Made by a program: the position numbers and the translations under genes. Below are positions 20,848 through 32,269 of a stretch of 64,000 nt of DNA, piece after piece (position 1 is the stretch's first letter; each line of letters begins with the position of its first letter). The stretch is from Verpa conica (lineage: Eukaryota; Ascomycota; Pezizomycetes; Pezizales; Morchellaceae). The stretch is taken from NCBI GenBank assembly GCA_033030425.1, contig JAUFSD010000004.1, positions 868,001 to 932,000 on the forward strand. The letters are read 5' to 3'. The notes below the pieces were generated by a model. The model was not told the DNA's origin, did no database searches, and saw only the letters and a program-made list of their open reading frames with translations.

Positions 20848-21125
20848 GCAGGTGGGGAAGGGTGTAAAGCAGCAGTATTTTGTATATAGACTAGAAAATA
20901 TACATAGTAAAATAAATAAATTTTTTAAAACTCTGAACTGTGACTACCAGCGTGACTAGCAAGACCCCCCCAAAGACTGCTATAGAGTCCCCTAACGTCT
21001 CTTGACGCCTCTGGAGACGACTATGGGAGCCTCCGGAGCTCTCCTGAGAGCTCTGACAGCTAGCCAAGCGTCTCTGAGACAAACCCTGTCTCCTGATCGT
21101 CGAATTCTGCGAACTATATCTGGTG

Positions 21126-21175
21126 AATCAGAGGCATCAGAGGCATCAGAGGGAAACCTTCAAGTATGCTGATGT
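21126..21175 (+). repeat. Second copy of the 55-bp sequence next to LTR copy 1
   Basis: ATCAGAGGCATCAGAGGCAT through CAAGTATGCTGATGT is nearly identical to 6582-6636, where it abuts the LTR-like element exactly. Here it lies 430 bp away from the next LTR copy. Confidence 0.7.
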
Positions 21176-21604
21176 ATTACCAATTGGCAGGTATAGACTT
21201 GTCAGTCTTTTTCTCTGATTGGTTAATCTTTCTGCCTAGTAATGGTGTTGTAGTTAACTTTTGCACCTAGTAGCTAACCACTACTACAGGTACTAACAAT
21301 TCTACCGCCTCACTGGTACTGGTACAATTCTATATGCATGTAGCAGCTAAGTAGATGCATTACATTGTTTGTGTCAAAATTTTGAAGTGGTGATGTTGTG
21401 GGAAATTTATTTAGATGTAATCTAAATATTCAGGTAAATTTGATAATGTATAATAGCATTGACCTTCCTTTTTGGGGGCACAAGAAATCACTTGGTTGGA
21501 ATCCCAATACTGATTGGTTTTACTATAAAACTCTATACTATATTTGTTTATAGGATTTCCAAATAGATAATCAAAAATTGGTTTAGACATGTTTTGCTAG
21601 AACT

Positions 21605-22859
21605 TGTAACGGGGGCACTCCCAGGGGAGTACTGCCGTACCAAAAAAAACCAACAACCTCCCTTTCTGACGAGAAGCTTCAGCAGCGAGGCTTAGAACCG
21701 CTCGTCAACACGGAAGGTCGACAGTCCCTAGGCTAAACAGGTATAAGGATTTTTAAGGGTTGCAAACTAAAGACTTTAAAAGGCTCTGCTTCCCAGGGGA
21801 AGACAAACGTCTTTAGCAAAGAGTATGAGGGTCTCTGAACAACGGTTGTTCGTTGACTAGCAAGAATGATTGTCCTGGGGGAAGGACGGGTTTAAGCTAT
21901 GATTTTGATTGCGAGCAAGCTGCCAAGAAGCGGGGGGACAATTCCTCCGCGCTTGGAAATCAACTAAGTCTAGAGCGCCCCTAAGAACTAGTGGGGTCGA
22001 TAGACTAGCGACTAAAAAGCGTTGGTTACTAAAAGCTCTGTAACTATTGCTAAAATGGTCCGATTTCAAATCCGATTGCACCTATGGATTTGCAGCACTG
22101 TCCCCCATATACCCTCCGAGTTTGGTTTGGTTGGACGAATTTTCCTGACGGTTTTGGGGTTATTTTTGGGGTCCAAAACTTGTCTTTTTGTTAGGGGAAT
22201 CTGCAACTCAGGGGGGCCCTTTCTGCAAACGGCGGGTGGCACAGTGGGGCGCCTCGCGGGTGTTAGAAAACACAGAGTCCCCTAGGCAGGGTAACCCACT
22301 GGTGATTCCTGCCGTTGCTTAGATTCCTTTTCCACGTTCCTAGTCCAACCTGGGGACGTGGCGGAGAGATAATCTTGATCCATAAGGACCTTTGGACGAA
22401 GCACAAGGCATAGCCCCGTATGGTTCGATTCGTGACGCCGCCAGGTTAATTATTACTTTTGCTGGCGGCCCTAACTACTAAGCATAGTTTTGCTCTTGTG
22501 CACGGCCTCTCGGCCTCCCCGAGGTTGGCCGTATTGAAGTCGTTGTTATTCCTCCTAGAGGAACAGGAGCTTAACTCTGTTCATGGAGGCAACTGCTTCA
22601 GTCTCATTGCACTAGTATCTCCCGTAGCTCTAAGGTACAGACGCATTACTCTGGTCTCTGTCGCATACCGACGACGGTGAGCTTCACTCCGTCCTAGGAG
22701 CTTGCCAGCTCACATAGGGATCGGGCTATCATAGTAATGACTTTCCTTAGTATCTATTGACCGGAATAGGATAGCTAGTCCTATCCCTCAATGGAGATCT
22801 TTAGGCGTCTCTATGGAGAGGTACTTGAGACTAGTCATGACGATGGTTAGATCGTCACA
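21605..22859 (+). mobile_element. Solo LTR-like element, copy 2, with 5-bp target duplication
   Basis: Starts TGTAACGGGGGCAC and ends ATCGTCACA, so the ends form a 7-bp inverted repeat TGTRACG. It is flanked by GAACT at 21600-21604 and 22860-22864, a clean 5-bp target duplication. No reverse transcriptase or gag is present, which fits a solo LTR. Inside are a tRNA-like stretch (A box 22359-22369, B box 22422-22432), the hairpin GCCGCCAG/CTGGCGGC just after it, and several short ORFs disrupted in other copies. It is the reference copy of the family and defines plus orientation for the others. Confidence 0.88.
22350..22442 (+). other. tRNA-like segment inside LTR copy 2
   Basis: TGGCGGAGAGA (A box, last base differing from copy 1) and GGTTCGATTCG (B box), 52 nt apart, bounded by CCTGGGGACG and GACGCCGCCAGG. 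It would fold as a poor class II tRNA (long variable arm) with a mismatched acceptor stem. Confidence 0.5.
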
Positions 22860-23204
22860 GAACTATACTATTCTAAAATGTGTGAGGTTGTTTGCATTAT
22901 CAAATTCTTACCAGATCAGGCCAAAATTAGCCCAGACTCCAGTTCCTCAGTGCTGGCAACTCATAATAACATAAATCCTTAACTAAATTTAATTTATCAA
23001 GTTCAAGCAAAATATATAGTGGATATAAGGGGCATTTTTACTTTCTGACAAGCCCCCACCAGCATTAAAGGCTTTCTTTCCTGTTATCTTTTTAGCTGAA
23101 AAATAGTATTTTTGATGTGTTTTGGCTCGTGTCCTGTTACTAAGCGACCGCGATTTTATGATAAAGCACTAATAATTCTATATGTAATTAAATTATTTTA
23201 GTTA

Positions 23205-23674
23205 TGGTGCACACGCTTATAAAGGTGTACCGCGATTTTGAAGCCGATATTCCAACACCAATAATTACCAGAATCCTCCAAGAAAAGTTGGAAAGGTTTG
23301 TATTGTAATTTAAAGGTCTCCAACTTTTTATAGCCTAACAAGAGCTATGGTTGTTGTGGAATAAAACCTCACTTTTGGGTGTGAAAAGGGGCCATGTGGA
23401 ACGTTCTCCATTATACACTGTACATGATCATATATACTTAGGCAAAAATTTCTAAAAATTATACATAAGAGAGGTATCTTGTGTATTGAAAGTATCTGGG
23501 TGCTTTTGTATACTACTAAAAGTACTTTTAGCATAGATATCTAAATATTTTTTTTTAGAGGATAAAGCAGCCAAAAAAGTTGGCATACTTGGGCATGCTT
23601 GGGGCACGCTTAGGCCTAATAGGGGTGTTCCACATGCCAAATTTGCCGGTACACCTTTATGGCCGTGCGCACCA
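23205..23674. mobile_element. TIR element (470 bp) next to the kinase gene
   Basis: Terminal inverted repeats of about 30 bp (TGGTGCACACGCTTATAAAG left; right complement TGGTGCGCACGGCCATAAAG, both followed by GTGTACCG), with TA on both outer sides (23203-23204, 23675-23676). No transposase frame. Its right end is 93 bp before the first ATG of the kinase gene, so it may contribute promoter or 5' UTR. Confidence 0.75.
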
Positions 23675-23767
23675 TACAAGCGTTAACCTCAATAGCCCAC
23701 CCATCGATAGCCCTGCGCCAAGCCTATCCCAGTCCACCACAACTCACTGTCTGGCTTTTTGGTTAAT

Positions 23768-26095
23768 ATGCCAAGCTCTCGTTCCTGTGTCAGCCTAAGC
23801 TACAACTTTCCTCCCTTCACTCATCTTCTTGTCTCATCACTCTCTATCCTCCCAATGGTCATATCTACCCTCGCCCCTACGTTCTCATTCCCTAGCGTGG
23901 TACGGGATGCCGCTTCCCGAAATCCTATTTCTCAAGCGCCCGCTCTCGATAGCCCACATACTTCCGAGAGCCACCCGCGCCTAGCACGGCACCCTATTGT
24001 CCGGCATGTTTCATCACCTTCTCTCCAATCCCCTTTGAGACATCACCAGAGAACAGCGTCTGTTGGCAGGCCACCGATACGTGAAACCTTGGACGCTTGC
24101 CTTACCTTTGATGATGATGATGATGGTGGACAGGGAGCTCGAATCAATCAGTAAGTCGCACCTACTTCATTTCGTTTGTAGCATTCCTAATACCGTCAAA
24201 CTACCCTTTAGGTATAATATAAAGCAGGAGATCGGTCGAGGGTCTTTTGGTGCGGTCCACCTAGTAGAAGATCAAACTGGGAAGCAATATGTAGGATTCT
24301 TATTTTTACCAAAACTTAAATCTCATATTTAACTCAACTAAACTCTCTTTAATAATAGGCGATGAAGGAATTCTCAAAATCTCGTCTCCGCAAGAGGTCA
24401 CAATCTCATATTTTACGAAGACCCCACGCAGCCCGGCGAAGGGGTGGGCTCCTCAGTATGCCTTCACAGAAACAATCAGCCTCTGACATCCATAATCAAG
24501 AAGAGGCTGGAAACCCCCTATATCTCATCAGAGAAGAAATCGCAATCCTTAAGAAATTAGATCACGAAAATGTAGCGCAGCTTATCGAAGTTTTAGACGA
24601 TCCTGAGGGAGATTCGCTCTATATTGTCCTGGAAATGTGTGAAAAAGGAGTAATCATGAAGGTCGGGTTAGATGAAATAGCCGAACCATACTCGGAAGAA
24701 AAGTGCAGGTTGTGGTTCCGGGACATGCTCTTAGGGATCGAATACTGTTAGGTTCTATCCTTTGACGTTACCCTTCGAAGCCTAGATACTTACTATTTTC
24801 CAGTACACTCACAGGGAATTGTACACCGTGATATCAAACCTGATAACCTACTCTTGTCAAAAGATGATGTTTTGAAAATTGTGGATTTTGGTGTAAGTGA
24901 GATGTTTGAGAAAAAAGCACCTATGGTGACGGCAAAATCGGCAGGGAGCCCTGCTTTTCTTCCACCGGAGCTTTGTTATGCTGGTCATGGGGGTATAAGT
25001 GGCACAGCGGCAGACATCTGGTCAATGGGTGTCACTTTGTACTGCCTGTTATTTGGGCGACTTCCATTTAATCATTCAGGGGTCATTGAGCTCTACGAGG
25101 CTATCAAACATGAGATGTAAGATATCCTAATGGGATGTCAGATTTCCCTACAAAAGATGCTTACAACAGCAGGGTTTTTATTCCTGAGGACCTGAACCCA
25201 AATCTTGTGGACCTTCTCCAAAATCTTTTTGAAAAAAACCCGAGCCAAAGAATCAAGATGCCAGACTTACGAGTGAGTTTCTATCTCTTGATTATATACT
25301 ACGGACTCTGCTCCTAACATTTGCCTTGATAAGGAACATCCATGGGTAACTAAAGATGGAGATGATATGCTGTTACCTGCAGAAGAAAATACTACAGATT
25401 TCATTGCTACACCAAATGAGGAAGAAATGGCGTCGGCTATTACAAAAAGCGTACGAAACGTTATGGCTGTTGTACGTCGCTAAACACCCTTATCCAAAGT
25501 TAGGGTTAACACCAAGCCCCAGGTCAGAGCCGTTCAAAAGCTTAAGCGACTCACGCTTAGGCGGCTAAAAGGTCCGTCACGCTCACCACCAGAAAGCCTG
25601 TATCCTGAACGATCTCTTGCGCCGAGCAGCGATAAATCACAGCAACGGTCTAGAAGTTTGAATACGGATGACAGAAAACATCTTGAGCAACGATTGACAG
25701 TCGCGGGTGTGAATAAGTGTATATCAATGGATAGTGTTGCCAAAGCTTTGCCAGGAAAACCCCATCGAATGGACTCAGCAATCGAGCTTGAAGACACTGA
25801 AATGTCAGAAAATTCACATGAACTCAATCAACAAGGTGATAGAGGCTATGCCAATATTAGAGTCACTGAATGTGTTGATTCCCCTATGGGCAACCCAATA
25901 ATAGAGAGTCAAGCTAAGGGCCAGGCTGTTTCTCCTCTGGATGAAACACCACTATTCCTGCACATTGGTACTGGGCGTGGCCAACAGATTTCCCAAGACA
26001 CGGAGACTATCAGTGAGTCGCCTTCAATTACAAGCGAGATCGTATACGAAGAAGCGTATCGAAAGGATGCTGCGCGCATGTACCAAGAACAATAG
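23768..26095 (+). CDS. CaMKK/Ssp1-type protein kinase, one junction broken
   Basis: A calcium/calmodulin-dependent kinase kinase (Ssp1/CmkC group), which phosphorylates AMPK or CaMK in nutrient and stress signalling. Exons: 23768-24150, 24212-24290, 24359-24746, 24804-25116, 25142-25272, 25334-25471, 25523-26095. The Ser/Pro-rich N-terminus has the typical RPPIRETLD-like segment (GRPPIRETLDA) just before the kinase domain. Kinase motifs: GRGSFGAVHL, AMKEF, the Arg/Pro insert after it (RKRSQSHILRRPHAARR) typical of CaMKKs, HRDIKPDNLL, DFGVSE, SPAFLPPEL and EHPWVTKDG. The fourth junction is odd: only 25 nt (25117-25141, GTAAGA...CAG) lie between coding parts and the phases do not match (phase 2 donor, phase 1 acceptor), giving a one-base shift. 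Either the gene is broken here or a base has been lost in sequencing. All other junctions fit. Confidence 0.8.
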
Positions 26096-27706
26096 CAGTC
26101 GGCAACTGTTTACCTCACAAAAATGATGGAGTGGCTCATGAGATTAAACTATTGAGATTTCCCTTAAAGATCATAAATCATGTGTGTTACATATTAGTTT
26201 AATGATTGACATTGATGGGGAAAGAGTCTAGGGGGCTTGGATAAGCAAGTATGAACTTTTAAGGCGTTGGAATAGGCGTTCTATGATTGGTTTCTGGTTT
26301 CCCTTCCTCTATTCTATTTGGTATTACCTGTATAATTCATTTCTGTTTCACGATTCGACATGTGCTCCTCACGGGAAGAGGCAGCCATCGATGTCTAGAA
26401 GGGCATTATCGGTGACAGTTACATCAGCAGCTTATTAGAGTACCTAGTTTTGTATGTGGAACACGCAAATACACTGAATTAAGTAGTGTTGAGCGATCTC
26501 CGCTGCCTAAGTCAGCGAACTTATTCTCTTCTGATATCGCCTTTACCCGCTAAAAAATAAAGTCTGTCACTCTAGGTACGAGTCACGATACAGTCCTCAC
26601 AACAAAGTAAAGTAGAATTGTGAGAGACAGAACTGTAGGGAGCTTGGGAGGTGAGGCTAAGGTATAGTAGGAATAAGATTACGATAGTTAGGATGTATTA
26701 CTTAAGTTATTAAGGATATTAGTGAGTACTTCACTTTAGTATAGAGGCTCCATTGTGACTCGTACCCAAAGTGACAGACTTTGTTTCCCAGCGAGTATAG
26801 AAATTTCTCATGAAGTTTGAAAGCCCTGTAACGACTAGTTGAACACCCAGTGATACGGGTACGCTCGTACACACTCAATAAATTCCTATCCTACGATTAA
26901 ATCTTACTAATATATATCACGCGTCCCTGGTATTTGCCCTTATCTCGGTAAGCCCAAGCAAAGAATAATTTTTGATACTGAGGGCTAGTGGTTCCGCCTT
27001 TCTTCCTTTCCAGGGCCCTATACTACATCTCTAGTGGTGCCCTTTTAGTATTAGAAACCGCTTTCTGCCTTAATAAATAAGAATCAGTGAGTACCAACCT
27101 CAATCAGTCAGACGACAATAAAAAGATACCTTATAGCTTTACCGCTTCTCTAGCCTTAACCACCGTGTTGCTACTGGTGCTGATACTGTCTCGGCTATCG
27201 TTGTCGATGTCGTTGGCTAATGCATCCTTCCCCCTCGTTCTGAAAACCTCCCCCGCCATCTAGCCAATCCTCGTCTGCTTCCCCCTCCTCTCCACAGCCC
27301 CCTACTCGTACTTCGTTGACTAGTTACTCCATCGATAATCCCGATTCCCGAATCAGCTTCAACCTCCACCAACTTCCCTCTCACCCCTCCTCTCTCTCCG
27401 CCTCTATTCTCGCATCATCATAACTTTCATCGTCATCTTGCTTCGTCTATTATTATCGATCCTCCTTTCATTCCAGTCTTCCTATTTGCCTTATAATTCA
27501 CCATATCCTGCTTATTCTGAGCGTACGTTTTCCGCCATCGTGACTGCCCCCATCTCTACTCCAACTTCGTTCCCACCCGGTTTCGGCACGTTCTGCCCGA
27601 CAATCTATAGCACTGTTTTTTTTCATCTAGTGCAGAAAAGCTTGTCAATCGCCACCATTCACTTTTCCACTCTCCTCCCTCACCTCCTCCTTTTACATCA
27701 ATAACA
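26096..27706. other. Intergenic region between two kinase genes
   Basis: No protein-coding pattern. It contains the inverted-repeat element at 26560-26782 and, from 27220, a long pyrimidine-rich region (CTC/TTC-rich) that looks like promoter and 5' UTR of the next kinase. Confidence 0.5.
26560..26782. mobile_element. MITE-like element with about 31-bp TIRs
   Basis: AAGTCTGTCACTCTAGGTAC (continuing GAGTCAC) at 26560-26590 is inverted at 26752-26782 with three mismatches. The left end abuts TA; the right flank is TG, so the target duplication is not perfect. Confidence 0.65.
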
Positions 27707-29426
27707 ATGATGGAACCGCCGCTGCAAGCAAAGCAAACGCAGACGATTAATCCTATCCCAAATAATAAAACACCCTCTCTCCTTGAAGGCCGATCTTCGC
27801 CGACTATGCGGCAGTCACCCTCTATCTCTTCGACTACACCATCAGCAGCATCTTCACCAATTATCTATCCTATACCTGGACAACTCACCTCTACATCAGG
27901 GTTATCTTCTTTACCCGGGTCAGCCTCGGCGTCAGGTACTGCAACCCCATCGACTGGCGGAGAGAAAAAAACTATATCTTCCAGACTACAACGCATGTTC
28001 TCCCAAGGTGGCGGGAAAACAAAGGATGATAGTAAACCTGGTTCACGCGACCGGCCCATCGTTGAAGGAAGTACCTCTGATACCGACAGTGGTGTGTTTC
28101 CTAAACGAGAACAAGAAAGACCGCAGGTCCCTGCTCGACAGCTATCATTAACGGAAAAGAAGCCCACCCCCGTCGTTCAAAGCTCAATCCCAGAAAACAA
28201 AAATGGGGTTGCACTAGTAGTTCAGCAACGTTTCCAATCATTCGAGGATGGAACCCACGAACATCACCTACGTAGTGCGAAGCGGCAAGAAAAGCTTTCG
28301 GATATGCTCCGGGATTTACTAGTCGGGAAACGAAAAGAAGATCACACCGGTGAACATGATCGACTAAGTCTTATGTCTACCTGGGTAGACCAGCTCAAGA
28401 ATGAGAAAGAAAAACTTGCGACCGACAAGAAAGGTGGCCCAAACTCGACAGCGACTCTTGTGGAAAAATATGGAAAGTGCCAGGAAATCATTGGCCGTGG
28501 AGCTTTTGGGATAGTTCGAATTTCACATAAAGTGGACCCGAAAAACGGCCACTCAGAGCAATTATACGCAGTTAAAGAATTTCGCCGCCGACCTCAAGAG
28601 TCGCCTCGGAAATATCACAAACGGCTGACCTCTGAGTTTTGTATCTCATCGTCGTTACGGCATCCAAATGTCATCCATACTCTCGACTTGTTACAGGATG
28701 CAAAAGGAGACTACTGTGAAGTGATGGAGTTTTGTGCTGGGGGAGACTTGTATACTTTGGTTCTGGCAGCAGGGAAACTTGATGTAGCGGAAGCGGACTG
28801 TTACTTCAAGCAGTTAATGCGTGGTGTGGAATACATGCACGAAATGGGTGTGGCGCATCGAGACCTCAAACCAGAAAATCTTTTGCTTACGACCAATGGT
28901 GCACTGAAGATCACCGATTTCGGTAATGGAGAGTGTTTCCGCATGGCCTGGGAGAAGGAAGCTCACATGACTTGTGGTTTGTGTGGCTCAGCACCATACA
29001 TTGCACCGGAGGAGTATACGGATAAAGAGTTCGATCCTAGGGCGGTAGATGTCTGGGCTACTGGTGTTATCTATATGGCAATGCGTACTGGACGACACTT
29101 GTGGCGAGTTGCAAAGAAGGATGAGGATGAGTTCTTTGAGAAGTACTTGGAAGGAAGAAAAGATGAAGGCGGGTATGCGCCAATCGAAAATTTACATCGG
29201 GTGAGCCCGCGTATAGTTTTCCAGGTTCAGTCCGAATTTACTAATTCGTGTTCAGGCGAGATGTCGGAATGTAATATACTCAATCCTCGATCCAAATCCG
29301 ACAAGAAGAATCACAGCTTCTCAAGTCCTAAAATCGGAATGGGGGAGAGAGATAAAGGTTTGCAAAGCTGGTGAGGAAGGTACGTCCCAGAATCGTTTTT
29401 GGCACTCTGTCACATTTCCTTTATAA
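27707..29426 (+). CDS. Hal4/Sat4/Hrk1-type serine/threonine kinase
   Basis: A fungal-specific NPR/HAL5-family kinase; in yeasts these control plasma-membrane transporters such as Trk1 and Pma1. Exon 1 is 27707-29200, intron 29201-29255 (GTGAGC...TTCAG), exon 2 from 29256. The first 250 residues are Ser/Pro/Thr-rich and disordered. The kinase domain has GRGAFGIVRI (residue 263 on), YAVKEFRRR, HRDLKPENLL (384), DFGNGE (404), APYIAPEEY in the activation segment and the typical CKAGEEG end. After that the frame either runs on to TAA at 29426 or splices again (29380-29430) to a TAG at 29454-29456; both give a short tail. Start: first of two adjacent ATGs after a pyrimidine-rich leader. Confidence 0.88.
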
Positions 29427-29949
29427 ATAGGGTGTCTAAAAAGCTGTTCCCATTAGGAATTTAGTCGGTAGTTTTGGAGGCGCCCGGCGCTTGGACCCGA
29501 TTTCCCCTTCAATAGCATAAGATCTGTAATTGCAACGTCTATGATAAATTTCATACAACAATTGCATTATGATTTATCCCTTGTTACTATCTATTTGTTT
29601 TTTTGTATTTTGATTTTCCTCTTGCGTAGGAGATTTTCTAGTCCGGCGTTGGTGGCAAATGGGGAGAAACCCCTGGAGGCATTGGTTTATTTTTGAGCTC
29701 CTTTCCCGATTCCTTTTTGTGGACCTTTTCATAAATCATGGAACATTTTTCTTAAAAATTCTTCTGTTTCTCTCCTAACAATTATTTTCTTCTTACTATC
29801 GCTTTGATTCACATTCAGTAAGACTTCCACTTTTTTATAGGGGCATCTCTGGCAGACCCGTACGTCCACTCAAGGATAATTTCCCCACCACTGGCTTATT
29901 TGAGAAACGAAGAATTACTTAATTGACAAGCCTCGTACTCTTTTTTAAT

Positions 29950-29994
29950 TTTTATTTTATATCAAGCGATTTTTATTGTTTCTGGGTACAAAAT
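29950..29994 (-). mobile_element. LINE 3' tail remnant
   Basis: On the minus strand it reads GATTTTGTACCCAGAAACAA followed by TAAAAATCGCTTGATAT, matching the 3' UTR end of the LINE copies at 6582-7341 and 10440-11533, with an A/T-rich tail beyond it. The element at 29998 begins directly beside it. Confidence 0.65.
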
Positions 29995-29997
29995 CTA

Positions 29998-30291
29998 CTC
30001 ATGTCGCCGGATCGACATTGCGTTGCCTGACTAGGAAAATTTCTATCCCTCTGCCGAAAAGTTCCAAGGCAGCTTTAATCTAGGGGTTTTTACATATGAA
30101 AAGCCAAAAAATAGTGGTACCTCACCCAAAGCTACTTTCAAAGCCTTAGGGATGGAAAAGGTGTGTTGGAAAGATATCAAAAAGATGCCAAGCAAAGGAT
30201 CAGAGGGTCCCAAGCACACCTGTAGCCAATAAAAGTGTACGTCTATTGGTTCTTGCCTTGTTAGGCAACGCAATGTCAATCCGGACGTGAG
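29998..30291. mobile_element. MITE family A, copy 1 (294 bp, TIR CTCATGTCGCC)
   Basis: TIRs of about 36 bp: left CTCATGTCGCCGGATCGACA, right complement CTCACGTCCGGATTGACATT, both continuing into TGCGTTGCC. TA flanks both ends (29996-29997, 30292-30293). No transposase; probably mobilised by a Tc1/mariner enzyme. Confidence 0.82.
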
Positions 30292-30450
30292 TAGATAAGC
30301 CTCCTACTCATCTACTCAGAAAATGAAATATGTTTCATCTAACTAAAATCAGGCATGTCCCTTCTCGGGAAGACAAAGTTGATGACGCAAAAATCTGATC
30401 GATGTTTACTGGGTGATAGGAACATACCGAAACTGTAATAGGTATAGTCG

Positions 30451-30613
30451 CTCACCCGGTGACGACAAGTACCGTCTGGCGACGAACAAGGGGGGGTTGG
30501 TGCCAATAGGCGACAAAGTATCTGCTCAGCTTGGCTTTTTCTTTGCTTACATTATACTAGATATAACCCCTGTTCGTCGCCAGACGGTACTCGTCATCAG
30601 AGGGTGAATGACT
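30451..30613. mobile_element. Short inverted-repeat element
   Basis: Arms at about 30453-30493 and 30567-30610 share TACCGTCTGGCGACGAACA almost perfectly in inverted orientation; the AT-rich loop is about 70 bp. Target duplication not clear. Confidence 0.6.
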
Positions 30614-30768
30614 GTGGTCCGCGTCACTACCATGCTTACTAATAGATGCGTAGGCAATTGAATAGTGTAATACAGCTTAACGTCAGGGCTATATACTCAC
30701 CACCTTTGTCTCTTCTATCTATAGTATTATAACCCACATGCCAACCACCTTTTGCAGCTTACCTACTA

Positions 30769-31044
30769 CTCATGTCGCCGATTGAAGATTCTTTGCCTAG
30801 TTAGGAAACTTTCGATTCCTCAGCTGAAAAGTCCCAAACAGCTCTTGACCAAGGGTTTTTACATGTAAAAAGTGACTTTTCATTTAAAACCAGTACCCCA
30901 AGGGCTGCAAAGGTGAAAAAGAGATACTGAGAAAATGCCAAGAAAGCGATTAGAAACCACAAAGCATACTTTTAACCAATAGAAGTGACACGTCCACTGA
31001 TTCCTGCCTTATTAGGAAACGTATCTTCGATCCGGCAATATGAG
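30769..31044. mobile_element. MITE family A, copy 2 (276 bp)
   Basis: Same TIR (CTCATGTCGCCGATTGAAGA on the left; its inverse near 31010-31044) and the same internal order of motifs (GTTTTTACATGTAAAAAG, CCAATAGAAGTGACACGTCC) as copy 1 but about 65-70% alike by eye. TA is present on the left; the right flank has mutated to TG. Confidence 0.75.
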
Positions 31045-31104
31045 TGCTCGCAGGGGAAAAGGCTGGCTCTGGGGTAACAACCAAATGGAACGTTGAAAAA
31101 CTCA

Positions 31105-31670
31105 CCTATTTTACCACCGGTGGTACCAGGACTCTTAAATTCAGTATATACTAGGGCGTTCATTAAAAACCCGTGATTTTGTCGTAACCATGGCCGCACC
31201 AAAAATTGTATGGGCAGCAAGGTAGCAACAAAAAAGGCCGTAGTGACAATAGTAGTGACTGGAACAATAGTAAGAATAGCGCAGAATTACAACAGAAATA
31301 ATTTAGCCTTAGGATTGTTCTTTTTAAAGGTTTTTTTAGGGTAGATTTTGACAGGATTTAGTGGGGTTTGGTGTCGTGGTTGCGAAAATCACGGGTTCTT
31401 AATGAATGCCCTAGTAAAAGGTACGGCAAATATCAATTTCGGTACAAGTCCCAGCAGAGCCAGTGTACGAGTAAGGGGTCTAAGACTATCAAAGAACTAA
31501 ATCCTTCATGTAGTCAAATCCATAACTAGCACTACAAAGAAGCATAGGAACTAACAAGTTTATAAATAAATGCTACAAGTAGTAATTTACTACTGGTGGG
31601 GTTCTATCTACCACCCGTATCATTGGTACCCCGGACTTGAGAGCCCTGGCATCACCGGTGGTAAAATAGG
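31105..31670. mobile_element. TIR element (566 bp) carrying a nested MITE
   Basis: Arms of about 38 bp: left CCTATTTTACCACCGGTGGT at 31105, inverted at 31633-31670. The palindrome ACCACCGGTGGT sits in the left arm, and a third TCACCGGTGGTAAA occurs at 31723. Most of the left inside is occupied by the MITE at 31150-31414. Confidence 0.6.
31150..31414. mobile_element. MITE family B, copy 1 (265 bp, TIR CTAGGGCGTTCATTAA)
   Basis: TIR CTAGGGCGTTCATTAAAAAC continuing CCGTGATTTT on the left, matched with two mismatches on the right; TA on both sides (31148-31149, 31415-31416). Its terminal sequence resembles the element at 57381-57620. Confidence 0.82.
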
Positions 31671-32269
31671 TTTTGACACATCCACCGTTTCATAGACTTC
31701 TAGCAGTCCTAAAACTTGAATTTTTCACCGGTGGTAAATGTGCTTCCATTTATTAGAGGTATACCCAGTTACCTGTCCCTACCATAAAATATCTCCCTGT
31801 TACTTACCCCAGATTCTATATGTATGTACTACATGTATATCAAGTATACTTCCCACACAGATAAATAATACGGACGCTGGTTATTTACATGAGAAAGAAA
31901 ACCGAACGTTAACTGAACAGGCTACAAGATGATCAATCCAACCTTCTCAGCCTCAAGATCTCCACAAGTACTTTCATAGAATGAATAAAGTAGAATTGGG
32001 GGGCATTATACGTAGTTGATCCACACAGGTACCTAGTACCAAATCCACCCCTCAACTCTTACCCTGATTAATGATAACTTACTAACAAAGGACACTCCTA
32101 AAAAGGCTGCCACAGATCGAAGGCTTAGAACATAGAAATAAATCGACCCATTACTAATTTAACTATGAAAGGTATGAGCTTTATGCTTTACATCTAATCC
32201 TTTACTTAAGCTACTAGGCTCCCCTGGCCATTCCAATAGGCTATAATATGTTTATAAAACCATAATAAT

